From positions 147,640-211,639 of the forward strand of contig NMRA01000146.1 of assembly GCA_002633005.1 (NCBI GenBank): DNA of 64,000 nucleotides, given 5' to 3'. This document shows, piece by piece, positions 52,639 through 64,000 of the stretch (positions are counted from its first letter, which is position 1; each line of letters begins with the position of its first letter). The notes beneath the pieces were generated by a model. The model saw only the letters and a program-made list of their open reading frames with translations. It had not been told where the DNA came from and did not search any database. The DNA comes from Phoronis australis (taxonomy: Eukaryota; Phoronida; Phoronidae). A program made the translations under genes and the position numbers.

Positions 52639-52770
52639 TATCATCAATATCAGTATCATCATCATCATCATCATCATTATTGTTATCATCATCATCATCA
52701 CCATCATCATCACCACCACCATCATCATCATCGTCACCATCATTATTGTTGTTATCGTCATTGTTAGTTT
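52639..52770. repeat. (ATC)n microsatellite, interrupted
   Basis: A run of ATC/CAT triplets with a few CAC, ATT and GTT interruptions. It produces artificial Ile/Met-rich frames on both strands, which are not genes. Confidence 0.95.
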
Positions 52771-53040
52771 GATAATATTCACATATTCGTTTTGTTCCGC
52801 TATCTCGTACATTCAGGCTATGAAGTTGTCAGAAGTTGAACGTCGTTGATTTTATAATGCACGGTGCTTTGGAACGAAATCTGTTCACCAATTACCGTTG
52901 TTGAAATTGTAACAAAATTAACTAAAGGCAAAATCTTGTTAGGTGGAGGATTAAAAATGCGCCCTTTCTGAATCTACACTGTAATTCGAAGTCTTGCAAA
53001 CGGAAACAAAATTAGCAATTAAATGCATCGTGCTGTTCCA

Positions 53041-53153
53041 CCAATCAGGACTCCTAAGACAGCCTACGTCATCAACTGAGTTATTCCTATATAAGGGCTG
53101 TTTCTCTATATAAGGTTGTCTGGCGAATCGATTGTCACAGGTGATTTCAGTTT
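53041..53153 (+). promoter_or_regulatory. Candidate core promoter of the C2CD4-like gene
   Basis: In order: CCAATCAG (53041-53048), the CRE half-site TACGTCA (53065-53071), TATATAAGG (53088-53096) and a second TATATAAGG (53107-53115). Initiator-like TCA sites follow near 53137 and 53149. The ATG of the candidate first exon is at 53166. Spacing suits starts about 30 bases after each TATA box, giving a short 5' leader. The paired TATA boxes 19 bp apart could give two start sites. A CRE-like site would suit cAMP-responsive control, which is inference. Confidence 0.5.
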
Positions 53154-53165
53154 ATCACTAACAAC

Positions 53166-53310
53166 ATGTGCGAAACCATGACTGCGGAGGTAACTGTGAA
53201 AATGTTTGTCCGTGACTCTTTCTCCGCCACGGGCGAGACAGTTAGTTGTGGCGACAACAAGACGTACCAGGCGCGGAATTTTTTCCTCGGAAAGAGCGTT
53301 GACGTGCAAG
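53166..53310 (+). CDS. Candidate first coding exon of C2CD4-like gene
   Basis: The ATG opens a frame of 48 codons plus one base that ends at CAAG followed by GTAACT, a good splice donor. Read past the donor it would stop after six more codons. The translation begins MCETMTAEVTVKMFVRDSFS and ends FFLGKSVDVQ. It is more GC-rich than the surrounding DNA. The single leftover G joins the AC that starts the exon at 62682 to make a GAC codon, so the phases agree. A promoter-like cluster lies just upstream. No domain is recognised. Vertebrate C2CD4 proteins, as I recall them, lack such an N-terminal extension, so this would be lineage-specific. It might instead belong to another transcript, or other exons may lie in between. 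Confidence 0.45.
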
Positions 53311-56300
53311 GTAACTGCTTCATCCTGTAATTGTAATGAATGTTAGTCTTATGCCAAGCTAAAACCCACATTTTGATGCAGGGTGTTTACCTTCATAAAA
53401 CTGCTCTCGCCTTGTTTTACTCAGACTAAAGATGATTAGATTTTTTTACGAATCATCGTTTGTCCAGACTAGGTTATAAGAATTCCAGATAACGAAGTTC
53501 AATTCTAACGAACGGTTGTAAGAGCATGGTGACGTTTCTTCGGAAAAGCAAATGCACCTGTGATGAAAAAACTTGTTTTAGAAATCAAAACACTGTTCAT
53601 TGCGGCTTTAATTTACACATAATTTAGATTCCTTGCAATTTACTGTTCTGTTACTTTGCATTTGCAGAGAATTTGACTAAAATTCAAAAAATGGTCAGTC
53701 TATTGATTTCATCCTGGGATTTTTGGTTCATTAGTCATTTTAACTAAGATAATCATACATTTAGTGTATATTCATCTAAGAACGTACATGTACTTTTCCT
53801 GGATAGGCACGTCAGTCCACACTGGATTGATTTCGTTGTTCCACAGCCCTTTACAATCTTTACCACATTCTAAAGGGTCTGAACAATACACACCGATGTC
53901 TAATTGTATAGAGGGACCTGGCCACGAACCGGGTATTAACTTCCACGGATCTTTGAAAAAATGGTGTTTGGGTTTTAACTATACAATATTTTTTGTAAAC
54001 TTAGCATGTATTGCGTGTAATTTACGAGGAAAATGCCGAACATGAATTATGGTTGCTCTGAAAATTCCCTGATGCGTGAAGATTTTTTTTAGGTTTACTC
54101 TAAATGCTGAATGACATTCTAATGAAATGTACTCGATTTCTGTCACGGTCTTAAGGGGTTGAGTACAATAATCAATGCAATAACACTACTGTCTTCATTC
54201 ACTCGAGTAATTATTATTGATACGAAGGTGGGTATTACTTCTGAAAAACCAACATTTCGTTATAATTTGTACCTGCGAGCGCTTTAACTCACCTACATGT
54301 ACGTGGGCGTCCAGCGAAGTAGTAAATTAGTTTTTAGTCATCGTCTTTGAAAGTGTTTTTGACAACTGGTTTCATTCGCTTTTTTCCCGATTTACCTTTC
54401 TCTTACACTTTGTGAGTGGTCTTGGTCGGTTATATGATCAACTGCAATGCATGACGGGAATCATTGGATTATTTGCTTTCACCAGAGCCATAAAACGACA
54501 AAATCGGTTGTGTTGTTGTGACTGCAACTGATCATTAATCATAGCTTTTATCTACCTGACATCAAGGCCGTTGACTTCATGAGTTAAATAGGCTTAAAAT
54601 ACGCTGACAATTTCTGAATCAGATTAAGCTCCGTTAGACAGGCCGGGGGTTGCGTTTCCGCGCAGTGGCTGACCCAGGAAATCATTCGTCCTTTCAATTG
54701 TCAACACTCAAATTCCGAGATTCAAGGGTGGTACCTCCAACAATTTTTAAAGCATAGTTTTGAAACTTCGGAAACGGTTGAGTTTCGGGAAATCTGTGAT
54801 AGGGCCTTATTTAGTTATACTATAACAAATTATAATTGTATTGTTTATATAAGTACAACAGATGATATTGCAGCACGTTGGGTCTTGGTCGTGGAAAGTT
54901 CAATGGTAGCCTACAGCTGATAAAGTTTGTAATTGTTTCTATTTTTACATATATTTACTCCTACACCTTGTATTTTGTTTCCGTCTCTCCCCCACATTTG
55001 GTAATTGGCTAAGGCATCTAAATAGATATGAAGAGAAGGTAAATTCACAGATGACATCTTGATTGCGCTTTGAAACGAATCAGACAAAGTAATTAACACG
55101 TGTGAAGCACGGGTAAGACGTAATAGTTTCAAAACGAGAATAGGCAAACTCAACTTTGTACTCACTACTACGAATTCGTCGTTATGCTTGTAAACAGGGT
55201 GTTACGATAAACTACAATGGCTCTGCATATACGGAACGCGCGCTTTCTCGTGTGCGTTGTTAAATTCCATGCTAAACGAGGCCCTGTGTCGAAAGCATCA
55301 ATGCAAAATAACCAGTACACAGCGAAAGGTTCTGAGCGATCAGAACGTACGATTATTTCTCCAGTGTTCTAAAAGTGTCGTTCACTCCTGGGATGCAGCT
55401 CAGGGTCACTCTACTTATAGCTAACTGAAAACGTAGACTGGGAATTTCACCCTGGCATAGGGAATATCGTGTGACGTAAACGGTAAATAAATAATGTCTC
55501 ATAGAAAATGTTGCGTCAAAACTGGTTTCCTGTGCAAGATCTTTTCCGACCTACCCGAAATGTCGCCTGCTAATAAATGTATCACAACAGTGAAAATCTG
55601 ACTGGCGCGCAAAGGACTACACAGTTTATACCCACGTTCACAGATTTTTTTGAGAAAAACGCGTCACCAGAAGCAACCTTGCGGTACATGTACATGGAGA
55701 GTAGAGAATTGTTAAACCCTGTACTGGATGGAATTACTAACAGCGCATTTATTGAGGAATATTCCCATGGTCCATAGGAGGTACAAGTGTACAATCATGT
55801 GCACGTATGCGACTGGAGGAAAAAAAATCCATGTTCGAAGAATAGTAATTGTTTAATAAGCTAAACACAAGTCTGGCTATGGAATGAACATGAAGAAACA
55901 ATTTTGCGCTTGCCTGGTCATTAACTTGCACAATGGTAAACTTTCGTTGTAACCCACGATGTTATCATTGAACTGTTTATAAGAGATACATACTCGTATT
56001 GGTAATTTCCTTTTCCTCTATTTCGTGGCACGTGGGTAGAGGATGTACGCACACGTATCCTAAACAATAGGATTTTGGATTTATTCCCCGCAACTATTGA
56101 CAGTACAGCATTCTGGATTCTACGTCCATTAGCGCAAGTGTTTACTATGCTATGTCTCATTAAAACCGTGAATAATTAAATTTGTAGCAAGTGCAACTTA
56201 GTGACTTCTTGGAGATATGTGTGTACATGTACAGGTACATGTATAATCAGGAAAAGAAACAACCTGCAAATAAATTACTGCTCAAAAGAAAAAATAACTT

Positions 56301-59119
56301 GTACACCTAAAACCAAGTGTGAACATATAAAAACCCTTAGTAATTCCAAATATTACGTCTAATATATACAATCGTTATTAGATAGTGCAATAAGCAAATA
56401 ATAAAATCTGTGGCTTGCTTCATTAGAGTAACGATCTGATATTACCATACTCGTTTACATAAAATTAGTCTCGCTCTCTCGAGACTTTAATGGTAACTAG
56501 TCTCGGATGGTTTTCGACACACTGAAGGACGCAGCGTTGTTTGTACATGTAAGTTAGTACTTCATAAGCATATTCACAATTTAATGAGAGTATAAATCTT
56601 TAAAACCATCATTTTCGATTGCGATCAGTCGCACGCGGTCTTGCTGTCGTGCACTCCAGTCGGATTACGCTTCGATGGTTTACACTATACATGCAGGTGT
56701 GTGAATCTTTCCAGTTAATCTTTCTGGACATATTATTTAAAGACGTTACCGTTGGCGAGCAATTGATTTTTGATTGCCCCTTTCGCGCAGTCATTGTTAT
56801 ATTTTAATCAGATCATGCATGTGAATTAGGCGTTTTACCAACTGTTGACTCACAGGTCACTTTGTTTTTCATACGTGTACTTATTTTCTGCTAGCTACGT
56901 GTACATTGGAGCGGTTTACTCGGCAAAAGACGTACACTACATCCTTTGGTCGTGCAGATAAACAGTGACCCTAATATGACATTAAAATTACCATATCAAG
57001 TTGGCTCAAAATTATTCGGACAAAACATCGCTGTGACAATAATGGACCGCTTTTGGGTCATCAACGTACATGTACATGTACGTGTATGTAGAGATACGAG
57101 TGAAGAAATAATTTGTGCTTTGGTAACATACAGGTATATGAACTTGGGAGAGCGATGATAAATTCATCAGGAGTGTTATCCGATTGAAAACCTTTAACAG
57201 CTTGTAAGAGCTGCGTAATAGGGAACATTAAGCCCATCAGTAGCGTTGTTGACAGGGCAAATACGACAGTTCATGAAAAACATATACCGACAATCGATCA
57301 GTTGTATTGACATTAACAGTAGCCTCGGCTATTCTGACGTACAAATGATCACAAGCGTCAGACAGGTAGTAACCCGCCCTCACCCTGGTCACGACCAAAA
57401 AACCCCGGTGACTTAATCAAATAGGCCTACATAGTATTTACGCATTCGAAATTGACCCAACTTTTTCAACGATCGGAATTTTGTTGTACAAAAACATGAA
57501 AAAAATCCTTTTCAAGTCGGGCACGTGTTCACTTTTGCTGGGATTTTACGGTTTGTGATTGGTGAAATATCAGTCGTCCAGGCGCCCTGTTGGTTTTGAT
57601 TGGTTCGTTTCAGCTTTGTGTGACCGGCATCCCACAATGCATTGTAAGGAATTCAAGTAAAACGAGTGCCTTTTTGAGCGTAGAAATGAGCTTAATCGAC
57701 GCGGTTAGTTGATTAGTTTAATTAGTTAGCAGAATTAGTATTCAAGGCGCAAATTGTATGAAGCGCCAAAGACTTCTGAGCATAGAAAAGTACAGTGCTG
57801 TGGTAAAATTAGAGGTAAGTAGGGGCTCAAAGCCCTCCGTATCACCTTGAGCACTGAACGTAACTTATGGTGCGTAGGCGCAGGCTACATGTACGTTCAA
57901 ATGCCAAAAGGTGGTTGGCTGAGCTTACGTGCGCCTACGCCTCACTACAGCACTGGAAAGGTACAAAATTTAGAACCCTTTGGCGCTAAGTTCAAACAAT
58001 AGGGCGGTCCCAGATACAGTATCACACACGGCAATAGTACTCTCCTTTGTCCCGGAGATAAGAAAACGCGTGATTGGCCTAGTGTTGGAAAAAAGGCATG
58101 TTGTGCTGTCTCTCATTCATGTCGGGAAGGCAGAGAATTTCAGATCACGCATCTACAGGAGTTTGTACAGTTTGCAAAACTTCCTCACGTCAAAGTTACA
58201 GCCCAGAACACAACAGCAATATTTCGTTGGCATTGGAAGGATGAATAGAGAAATGCATCCGAGAAAAAATTGTAAAGAATCAGACAACAACAAATAACAT
58301 GTGAAACTCGCATTACGGCGTTTTCCGTTGATCCCAGCTTGTTCCCAACAACAAGTTCGCAAGATGACCCCTGTAGCTAATATTTTACACAACTGATTAA
58401 CTCCATTTTGGCCGCATTTATGGTTGGAGGGCCAGCTCTCTTTTGTTCGATAATTGCTCTAATCTCCAATAAGATCGTATCTAGCCTGATTGGCTGTGCT
58501 GTTAAAATAATAGTTAAGTTATAACATGTTTGAACATAAACCAAGAGCATTTCTAAAATTCTTTGTCAAATGCTGATCATGGATAATTTTTTGAATCTCC
58601 AAAATCGACCGACTACAACCGAAAATACGACAATCTATTCTTCCCAACGTACCAATTCGCCCTAGGTTTGATTCTGTTCACACGTGGTCTGTAATAAGCC
58701 TGGTAAATAATTGGCCTGCCTGTTGTCATATGAGACAAAAGACCGTACTTTGCAATTAACAAATGATCTAGATGTTATCACACGCCCAGAACCCTCTATG
58801 TCTGGTAAAGGCACTGAATAGGAGAACGCCGTCATGCGAGTGACGCGAAAACTGTATGCTGCAAATGTGCCTAATGGATGTCTACGATACTGTGGGTAAA
58901 GGCAGCGAGATTCGAGTGCCAAAGTGTAATCCGTGACGCCCCTATTGGTATTCAACGGGCATTGAATTATGCCCAGTCAACTAGACAACTTTACTACCAG
59001 TACTTACTGCCAAGAGGAGGCAATGCAAAGGACACGTGGCCAAACTCGTTAAAACCATTGAATACCGAATTTTGTTCGCTGAATCAGCGTGGAGTGATAA
59101 ATGTTTAAATATCAACCCT

Positions 59120-59320
59120 GCCCGTTGAATAACTAATACCACCAATTGGTCAAGCGATAATGCGTGTTGAATAAGCACAGTAATGTACATGTAGGCGTAT
59201 AGAAACCCTTTGCACTTCATTTAGGAATTAGTCCTGGGCGTTAAATAACTTTATGTGTGAGCGTTGACTTAAGTGGGTGTTGATTAAGTAACAAGGTCCC
59301 GCGTTGAATAAGCACGTTTC
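59120..59320. repeat. Degenerate GTTGAATAAGCAC repeats
   Basis: GTTGAATAAGCAC occurs at about 59165 and 59303. Weaker versions (GTTGAATAAC, GTTAAATAAC, GTTGATTAAG) lie near 59123, 59240 and 59279. They are unevenly spaced in one orientation, like the subterminal repeats of a decayed DNA transposon. No TIR is seen. Confidence 0.4.
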
Positions 59321-59959
59321 AACACGAAGACATGTGTTCTTTTTAAGAATCATTTGCGTTTTATATGCAACTATGAACCAGTGTAGTTCCTGCATGCTGT
59401 GCAATAACCGCGTCACGTGCTCGTACAATAAAATCTTGGTAGTTACTCGGGAAAGTAAATTTGACGGAGAAATGTGGATTAAGACTTTAGTACATGGCAT
59501 AAAATATACTTTAAAATACGTGTGTTTATGTACATATAGGTGTGTTATTTATTATCTTCGGTTATTGTCTTGGGCAAGTAGGCCCTACATTCACGAGACC
59601 GAGGGCGCAGACATCTCATGTCGGACAATAACACAATCCATGCAAACAATCACACGTCGTTTTACATCTACATGTAATTATACGACCATTGACATAAACA
59701 AAAGCTTGTCCTTTATAAGCTGGCATTACCAGCTTCACCACCTGGCAAGTTTCATTTCCAGCATGGACAACGGGTCACCACTTCTCATTCGGTTTTGCTT
59801 AGTAGTGCACACATAGTAGTCCTTGCAGCCTTGAGTCGACTTCCTGAACAATATAAACAGGTAGAGTCTTTTCACCTTAACCATAGACATTTTAGTCTAT
59901 CTCATATTTTTGTTGATTTTCAGAAAAGTATGACACAAATCCAACAATTTTGATACGCG

Positions 59960-60130
59960 TGTCAGCCCAAATGCACCACTTCCCTAGCCGCCAGAGCTCC
60001 ACACAAGCCATCACCATATTCCGAAAGCAATTTTAATGCAAATTCCTCAAAATGCGGTTCAAAATTGTTGTCAACCAATCCGATTTTTTAAATTCTGGAT
60101 TGTTTTGGGGGCTTTCTGATCTAGTATTGC
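59960..60130 (+). repeat. Third, divergent copy of the 16 kb coding repeat
   Basis: CACCACTTCCCT, CCGAAAGCAA and an ATGCGGTTCAAAA...GTTGTCAACCAA block align with 42925-43010 and with the complement of 16120-16165. The + frame starting at 60052 (MRFKIVVNQSDF) parallels MWSKSTVNQPVF of the 16 kb copy and then diverges. Remnant only. Confidence 0.4.
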
Positions 60131-62681
60131 AGCAATATCTTCAGCCACTACATTACAGTGCAACAATGCTACAGGGCACTCTTCAGCTGAACTATTGGAC
60201 TTCTGTAATCCACAAATTTGATAGCAAGCTCAAGCAAACCAGATTCATTGAACCTACTTGCAATGGATGGCCCAAAACTGCCGTCAAACATATGTCCTAC
60301 TCAAAGCATTGCATCCCTATGTGCAGGATACATGTAACTAAACAGTTACTTTAATGTCACAATTCGTTTTCTGGGCTCCCTTCCCGGTGGTGCAGGTACT
60401 TTCTTGTTAGAAAACCAGGAACATACAAGACGAAGCAACATCATGCGAGCAATAAGCGAGTGTTCCGTGGGTTGAGGACTTGCTTACACGCATCAAAATG
60501 GCCGCCAACTAAAATTTTCCGTTGCTATGATGCGAGTGTCGGATGGCGCCCAAGAAACTACTAACAACGGCGCAAGCGAGCAGACAATCAGAAACAAATT
60601 GAGAAAGTAGTCAGAAGTGGTCGTGAAATATACAATTACAGCCGCGGATGATAACACGGATCTCGGCTAGATGTCCCGAAGAAACGTGTTATGCCCGAGA
60701 GATTAGTCTACAGGTATCTAATGTTGTTTTGCCGACCCATAAGTGAATGAGCACATTTCAAATCAATGGTTTTCAATTGACGGCGATGCTAACGCATTAG
60801 CTGTTCTGCAGCCATTGCGTGTGGGTTGCGTTCGTTATCGGGTGGGCAAACTGCAATTAAATCTAGCCATTGCCATGTACGCAATTAACGCCAGTTTTGA
60901 AAACAAGTAAACACAAATGCCATTCTGATTAGTGCTACGTCTATTTCTAAGCCCACACTCAATTTATGTACTCTAGGTTAGATAATTTTCTTTTCGCAAA
61001 ATATTTGACATTAACTCCCACCAGTTTAGTTTATCTTTAAAACACATTTAATTTAGTTGTTTGCAACCCTCGCTAACACTTAAAAGTTTGGAGTAAGTAC
61101 GAGGACACCTTTGGCGTATGCTAGATGGGAAATCGTGCTCCCTTCGATTGTGAGTAGACCGCCTGCCTCCAACCGAAGAACCCTGCTGCAATTCTCAGAA
61201 CAGGTGATAGGGTGCAATAGCACGGGACGAACTCAGTTTTGAGTGAAATTCTTAAAACGGTGCTTAGCATTCCTTTATGTTAGAGTCAGTAGTTGAGACT
61301 TCGTAAAATTATAGCTGTTTGCCATCAGCACAAATTCTGCGTACAAGTTCGCCAATTCACATTTACAGCCGCGCATAATACCTATGTGAGCTTCCGATGT
61401 ATTTATTTAAACTAAGGAAATATTAATTGAGAACTTGGATTGAAAACTGAATTTAGTTTCCTGAGAAGCCATTCATTTTGCTTCAAACTTTAGCCTCAGA
61501 CTAAAGAGGGGACAGTAAGAAGCAATTTAAAAAGGAATCGGAATCGGATTTAGCTTCGTACACTATAAAAACATTGCGCGAATATTTCAAGTTTACTCTC
61601 CCCGGTTAGTTATGCGACGCGGAGATCAAGGAGGTCAGGCGCTTTGCACATTCGAAGTCTCAGGCTAACGTGGCGGGAAACAGTAAAATGGGTACCAGAG
61701 CGAATACTAGCTCCAAAGATAACAACCTTTTCTTTCACCCACCTTCACCATTTCTTTACTCACCCGAAATGATAACACCGATACCAAAAGGTTAAGAGTG
61801 CCGACCCGTGACGATAGGTAGAGTGCAAAATACAAACTACGGATAACGTTGAAGGCCTGTTCTTAACAAGCTTTAACAGGAGAGCCTCATTTTGAGCTTT
61901 CTAATGTTCATGAGTCGGCAGGGTGTGTGAAATGAAACTGACACCGCAGACTAGGAGGCAACAAGACGCCCTGTCTGTTAGACATGTTGCCAATCGACAG
62001 ATTTTGCAGTACGAAAACGATTTAAATACGTTACCGCATTAGAATTGAATTAGTAACATCTGCTGTCAGAGAAATGATAGTCGTGAAGCTAAAGAAGCTT
62101 TGCGTGATTTGACAGTGATCTTGATTTTTACCTTGGCAACGTGTTGCCACATCCTGTTCTAAAGTCTGTCGCTTCAGTATTCCACGTGATACTGACAGTG
62201 GATTAGCAGGCTGCGTGTTATTGAAAAGATAGTTTTACAGAGCAATTTGGATGTCATTCGAATTAATATGCGAGTCAGTGGCATTAATGAATATAATAGA
62301 AACTGTTGATATGTCTAGTTTATTAGGAGATTTGACATAATTCCTACGAAAACTGGATTAAATACAGGAAATATGTCCACGAAAACATATCATGTGATAT
62401 AATTTATGCATCATGTCCATAGACCACCTTTTCTAGCAAGGTAATAGCGTTGCTCAACTGTTCCCTGGTCTTTCGTCCTTCGTGATCACTCGCCACGTTG
62501 CTATTTGAAAGTCTTCCATAAAGCTGGCATGTTCTTAGATGTTTCGTCACGCAAACGCAGTCACCTGTCAACCCCTTACTCTCACAATAAATTTGGGCTC
62601 TCACACGCCAACGTGCAAATTATCAAGTTACAACAGTTAAGCTCGATATTGCAAACACATGTTATTTTTTTATGTTTCCAG

Positions 62682-64000
62682 ACATAAAACAGTCCATGGA
62701 GCAAATGAAAGACTGGATCTTGCACAAATGCAAAGCCCCTCTGGCTGCCGGATCTGCCTCAGATACTCGTGGCAAATTGCAGAATGTGGTAACGCCTGAC
62801 AGCATCCCTCAATTCATGATTCCGGGGCAGTCGACGGAAATCATACGGAAAAACTCCGGCGAAAGGAATTCAGAATCGCCGAACAACATAGCGCAGTCTC
62901 ACTCTTGGTACAACTTGCAGAGTAGTCCCGTTCACAGCAGATCGGCACCGCTCACACCTTCAGCCAGCATGGTGTGCAAAAAGACCTCAGAGCAGAACAG
63001 CAGTGAATCGTGTGATTACATAAGTGAGCTTCAGGCAACGAACGCTGATCCACAGTCGATGATTGCATTAAGCCTGCCTCACTTTCGCATCCAAACACCA
63101 TTTGGACTTACCACCGTGTCCCAGAATCCACACACCAGGCGAAAGGAGTCCCTATTCCACATTCTACAAAATAACCACGAATTAACCGACAGTCGCCCTT
63201 CTCGAAAACAGCTAAGAAAAAAGTGCCATTCCTTAGACGAGGCTACTGCATTCAAAATACCATCTTCTGTCCCTGGTACACCCAATTTGGAAATACGAAG
63301 TAGGAGCCGAAACAGCAGTTCATCTCTACCAAGACGGCGTCGAGATGTGAGTTATGTCGCTGCTCCGTTGGGGGTAGTTGGTAGCTCGAGCAGCCTGGAG
63401 GCACACAGTGCCAACGAAAGCCGTGAAAGCCCACACATTTCGTCCCCTAGCACACCGGAAATGCCCACGCGCACTGCCTGTGCGCAACCATCTTCGGACA
63501 GAGTTAATTACTTTCGCAGAAGAACATCTTTAGCTTTGGCGAGAACCTCCGCCGAATGCAGCGTTTGTAACAAAGCAGCCTATACGAGCGATGATTCCAG
63601 TGACGAAAATTTTCGAACGAATAACTACAGTAAAATAAGTCGACGTCGTTCATCGAGTTCGGAGCAATGTGGGTCGATTTGCCACTCGTGTATTCTTGAT
63701 CGGCTGCAAGTACGGTTGATGGCGGAACTTGGTGAACTTAAATTGTCAATAGAATATTGCAGTGAACGCAAGCAGCTTAAAGTTCTTCTTATCAGAGCAG
63801 AAAACCTTGGTGGACGTATGAAAACAGACGACAACATGAGCACGTTCGCAAAAGTTTGCTTGCTACCCGACAAGCACCACAAGGGTGTTACAAAGGTTGT
63901 GAAGCACACGTCAGATCCCGTTTTTGACGAGACGATGACATTTAACGGAATAGATACATGTAGCCTGAAAGAACTGACGCTGCGAGTTAAGATTATGCAG
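62682..64000 (+). CDS. C2CD4-family protein, large exon (truncated by window)
   Basis: The exon follows a pyrimidine-rich acceptor (TTTCCAG at 62675-62681) and stays open to the window edge. Counting from the first in-exon ATG (62696; another at 62705) gives 435 codons. Residues 33-43 read TPDSIPQFMIP, matching the N-terminal motif of C2CD4A-D, and residues 145-155 read PHTRRKESLFH, the family hallmark. Between are polar, Ser-rich segments with basic patches (RRRR at 213-216; RRR at 274-276). A C2 domain starts near residue 345 and is cut at 435: LKVLLIRAENLGG, then AKVCLLPDKHHKG, then DPVFDETMTF, which are strands 2 to 5. Loop 3 is outside the window, so calcium binding cannot be judged. In vertebrates these are small, largely nuclear, inflammation-linked proteins of poorly known biochemistry, and some regulate beta-cell genes. 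The paralogue is not assigned. Two Cys clusters (288-291 and 325-332) are unusual. Confidence 0.93.

Larger units (their letters stand above)
53311..62681 (+). other. Candidate intron 1, about 9.4 kb
   Basis: The interval runs from GTAACT to a pyrimidine-rich tract ending TTTCCAG. It holds no exon that I can support. Contents noted: a degenerate repeat of GTTGAATAAGCAC at 59120-59320, a weak third copy of the 16 kb coding repeat at 59960-60130, a short inverted pair around 57885-57940 (GCGTAGGCGCA / TGCGCCTACGC), and runs of TACATGTA near 55688, 56224 and 57066. The frame of 170 codons at 59304-59816 has no recognisable motif. Confidence 0.4.

Noticed and set aside
52571-52849. Ile-rich and Met-rich frames on both strands
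   Set aside because: Direct translation of the ATC microsatellite.
59304-59816. 170-codon + strand open frame inside the candidate intron
   Set aside because: Low-information composition rich in Cys, Tyr and Ser, with no motif. A minus frame also covers much of it.
62672-62681. ATG at 62672 as the start codon of the large exon
   Set aside because: It lies inside the pyrimidine-rich acceptor tract, which is better explained as the intron end.
62404-63909. Minus-strand frames opposite the large exon (62404-62604, 63079-63285, 63252-63434, 63625-63909)
   Set aside because: Three of them lie wholly opposite the C2CD4-family coding frame and read as its antisense shadows; the first lies in the intron and has no motif.
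1-64000. CRISPR arrays, bacterial operons, rRNA genes or prophage
   Set aside because: No regular spaced repeats, no ribosome binding sites with dense genes, and no rRNA-like blocks; the window is eukaryotic.

Overview
The window looks like the nuclear genome of an invertebrate animal. It is AT-rich and mostly non-coding. It contains a long intron, short DNA transposons with terminal inverted repeats (TIRs), foldback elements, tRNA-like SINE heads and many copies of the palindrome TACATGTA. There is no bacterial-type gene packing: almost all open frames of 60-160 codons read as chance frames. A marine invertebrate (cnidarian, non-vertebrate deuterostome or lophotrochozoan) fits best. The sequence alone does not fix the phylum. 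One 32-base N run and two single n positions mark a draft assembly.

One gene can be supported. At the right edge a large exon (62682 to beyond 64000, + strand) encodes a C2CD4-type protein (C2 calcium-dependent domain-containing protein 4 family). It has the family's N-terminal TPDxIPxFxIP motif, the HTRRKESLFH motif and the start of a C2 domain. About 9.4 kb upstream is a probable first coding exon (53166-53310). It has a CCAAT box, a CRE-like site and two TATA boxes just upstream, and its donor phase fits the acceptor of the large exon. If the link is right, the gene runs from about 53.1 kb past the window edge, and 53311-62681 is intron 1.

The rest, 1 to about 53 kb, is intergenic or belongs to introns that cannot be seen here. 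It holds several repeat families: a TTAA-targeting TIR element in three copies plus a fragment (5.9, 7.1, 22.0 and 28.2 kb); a 1.1 kb TIR element with a nested MITE (1.5-2.6 kb); a 1.34 kb element with perfect 22-bp TIRs (50.0-51.4 kb) inserted into a repeat whose uninterrupted relative lies at 24.2 kb; two long foldback structures (31.8 and 33.4 kb); smaller hairpin elements (10.7 and 46.9 kb); tRNA-derived SINE heads (13.9, 30.0 and perhaps 52.0 kb); and simple repeats.

The most unusual object is a decayed protein-coding repeat at 15.8-16.7 kb. It has a second copy at 42.4-43.0 kb and a weak third at 60 kb. Between the two main copies a Cys-rich module of about 230 bp is inverted in place, and its three length differences are all multiples of three. 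I do not recognise the protein.
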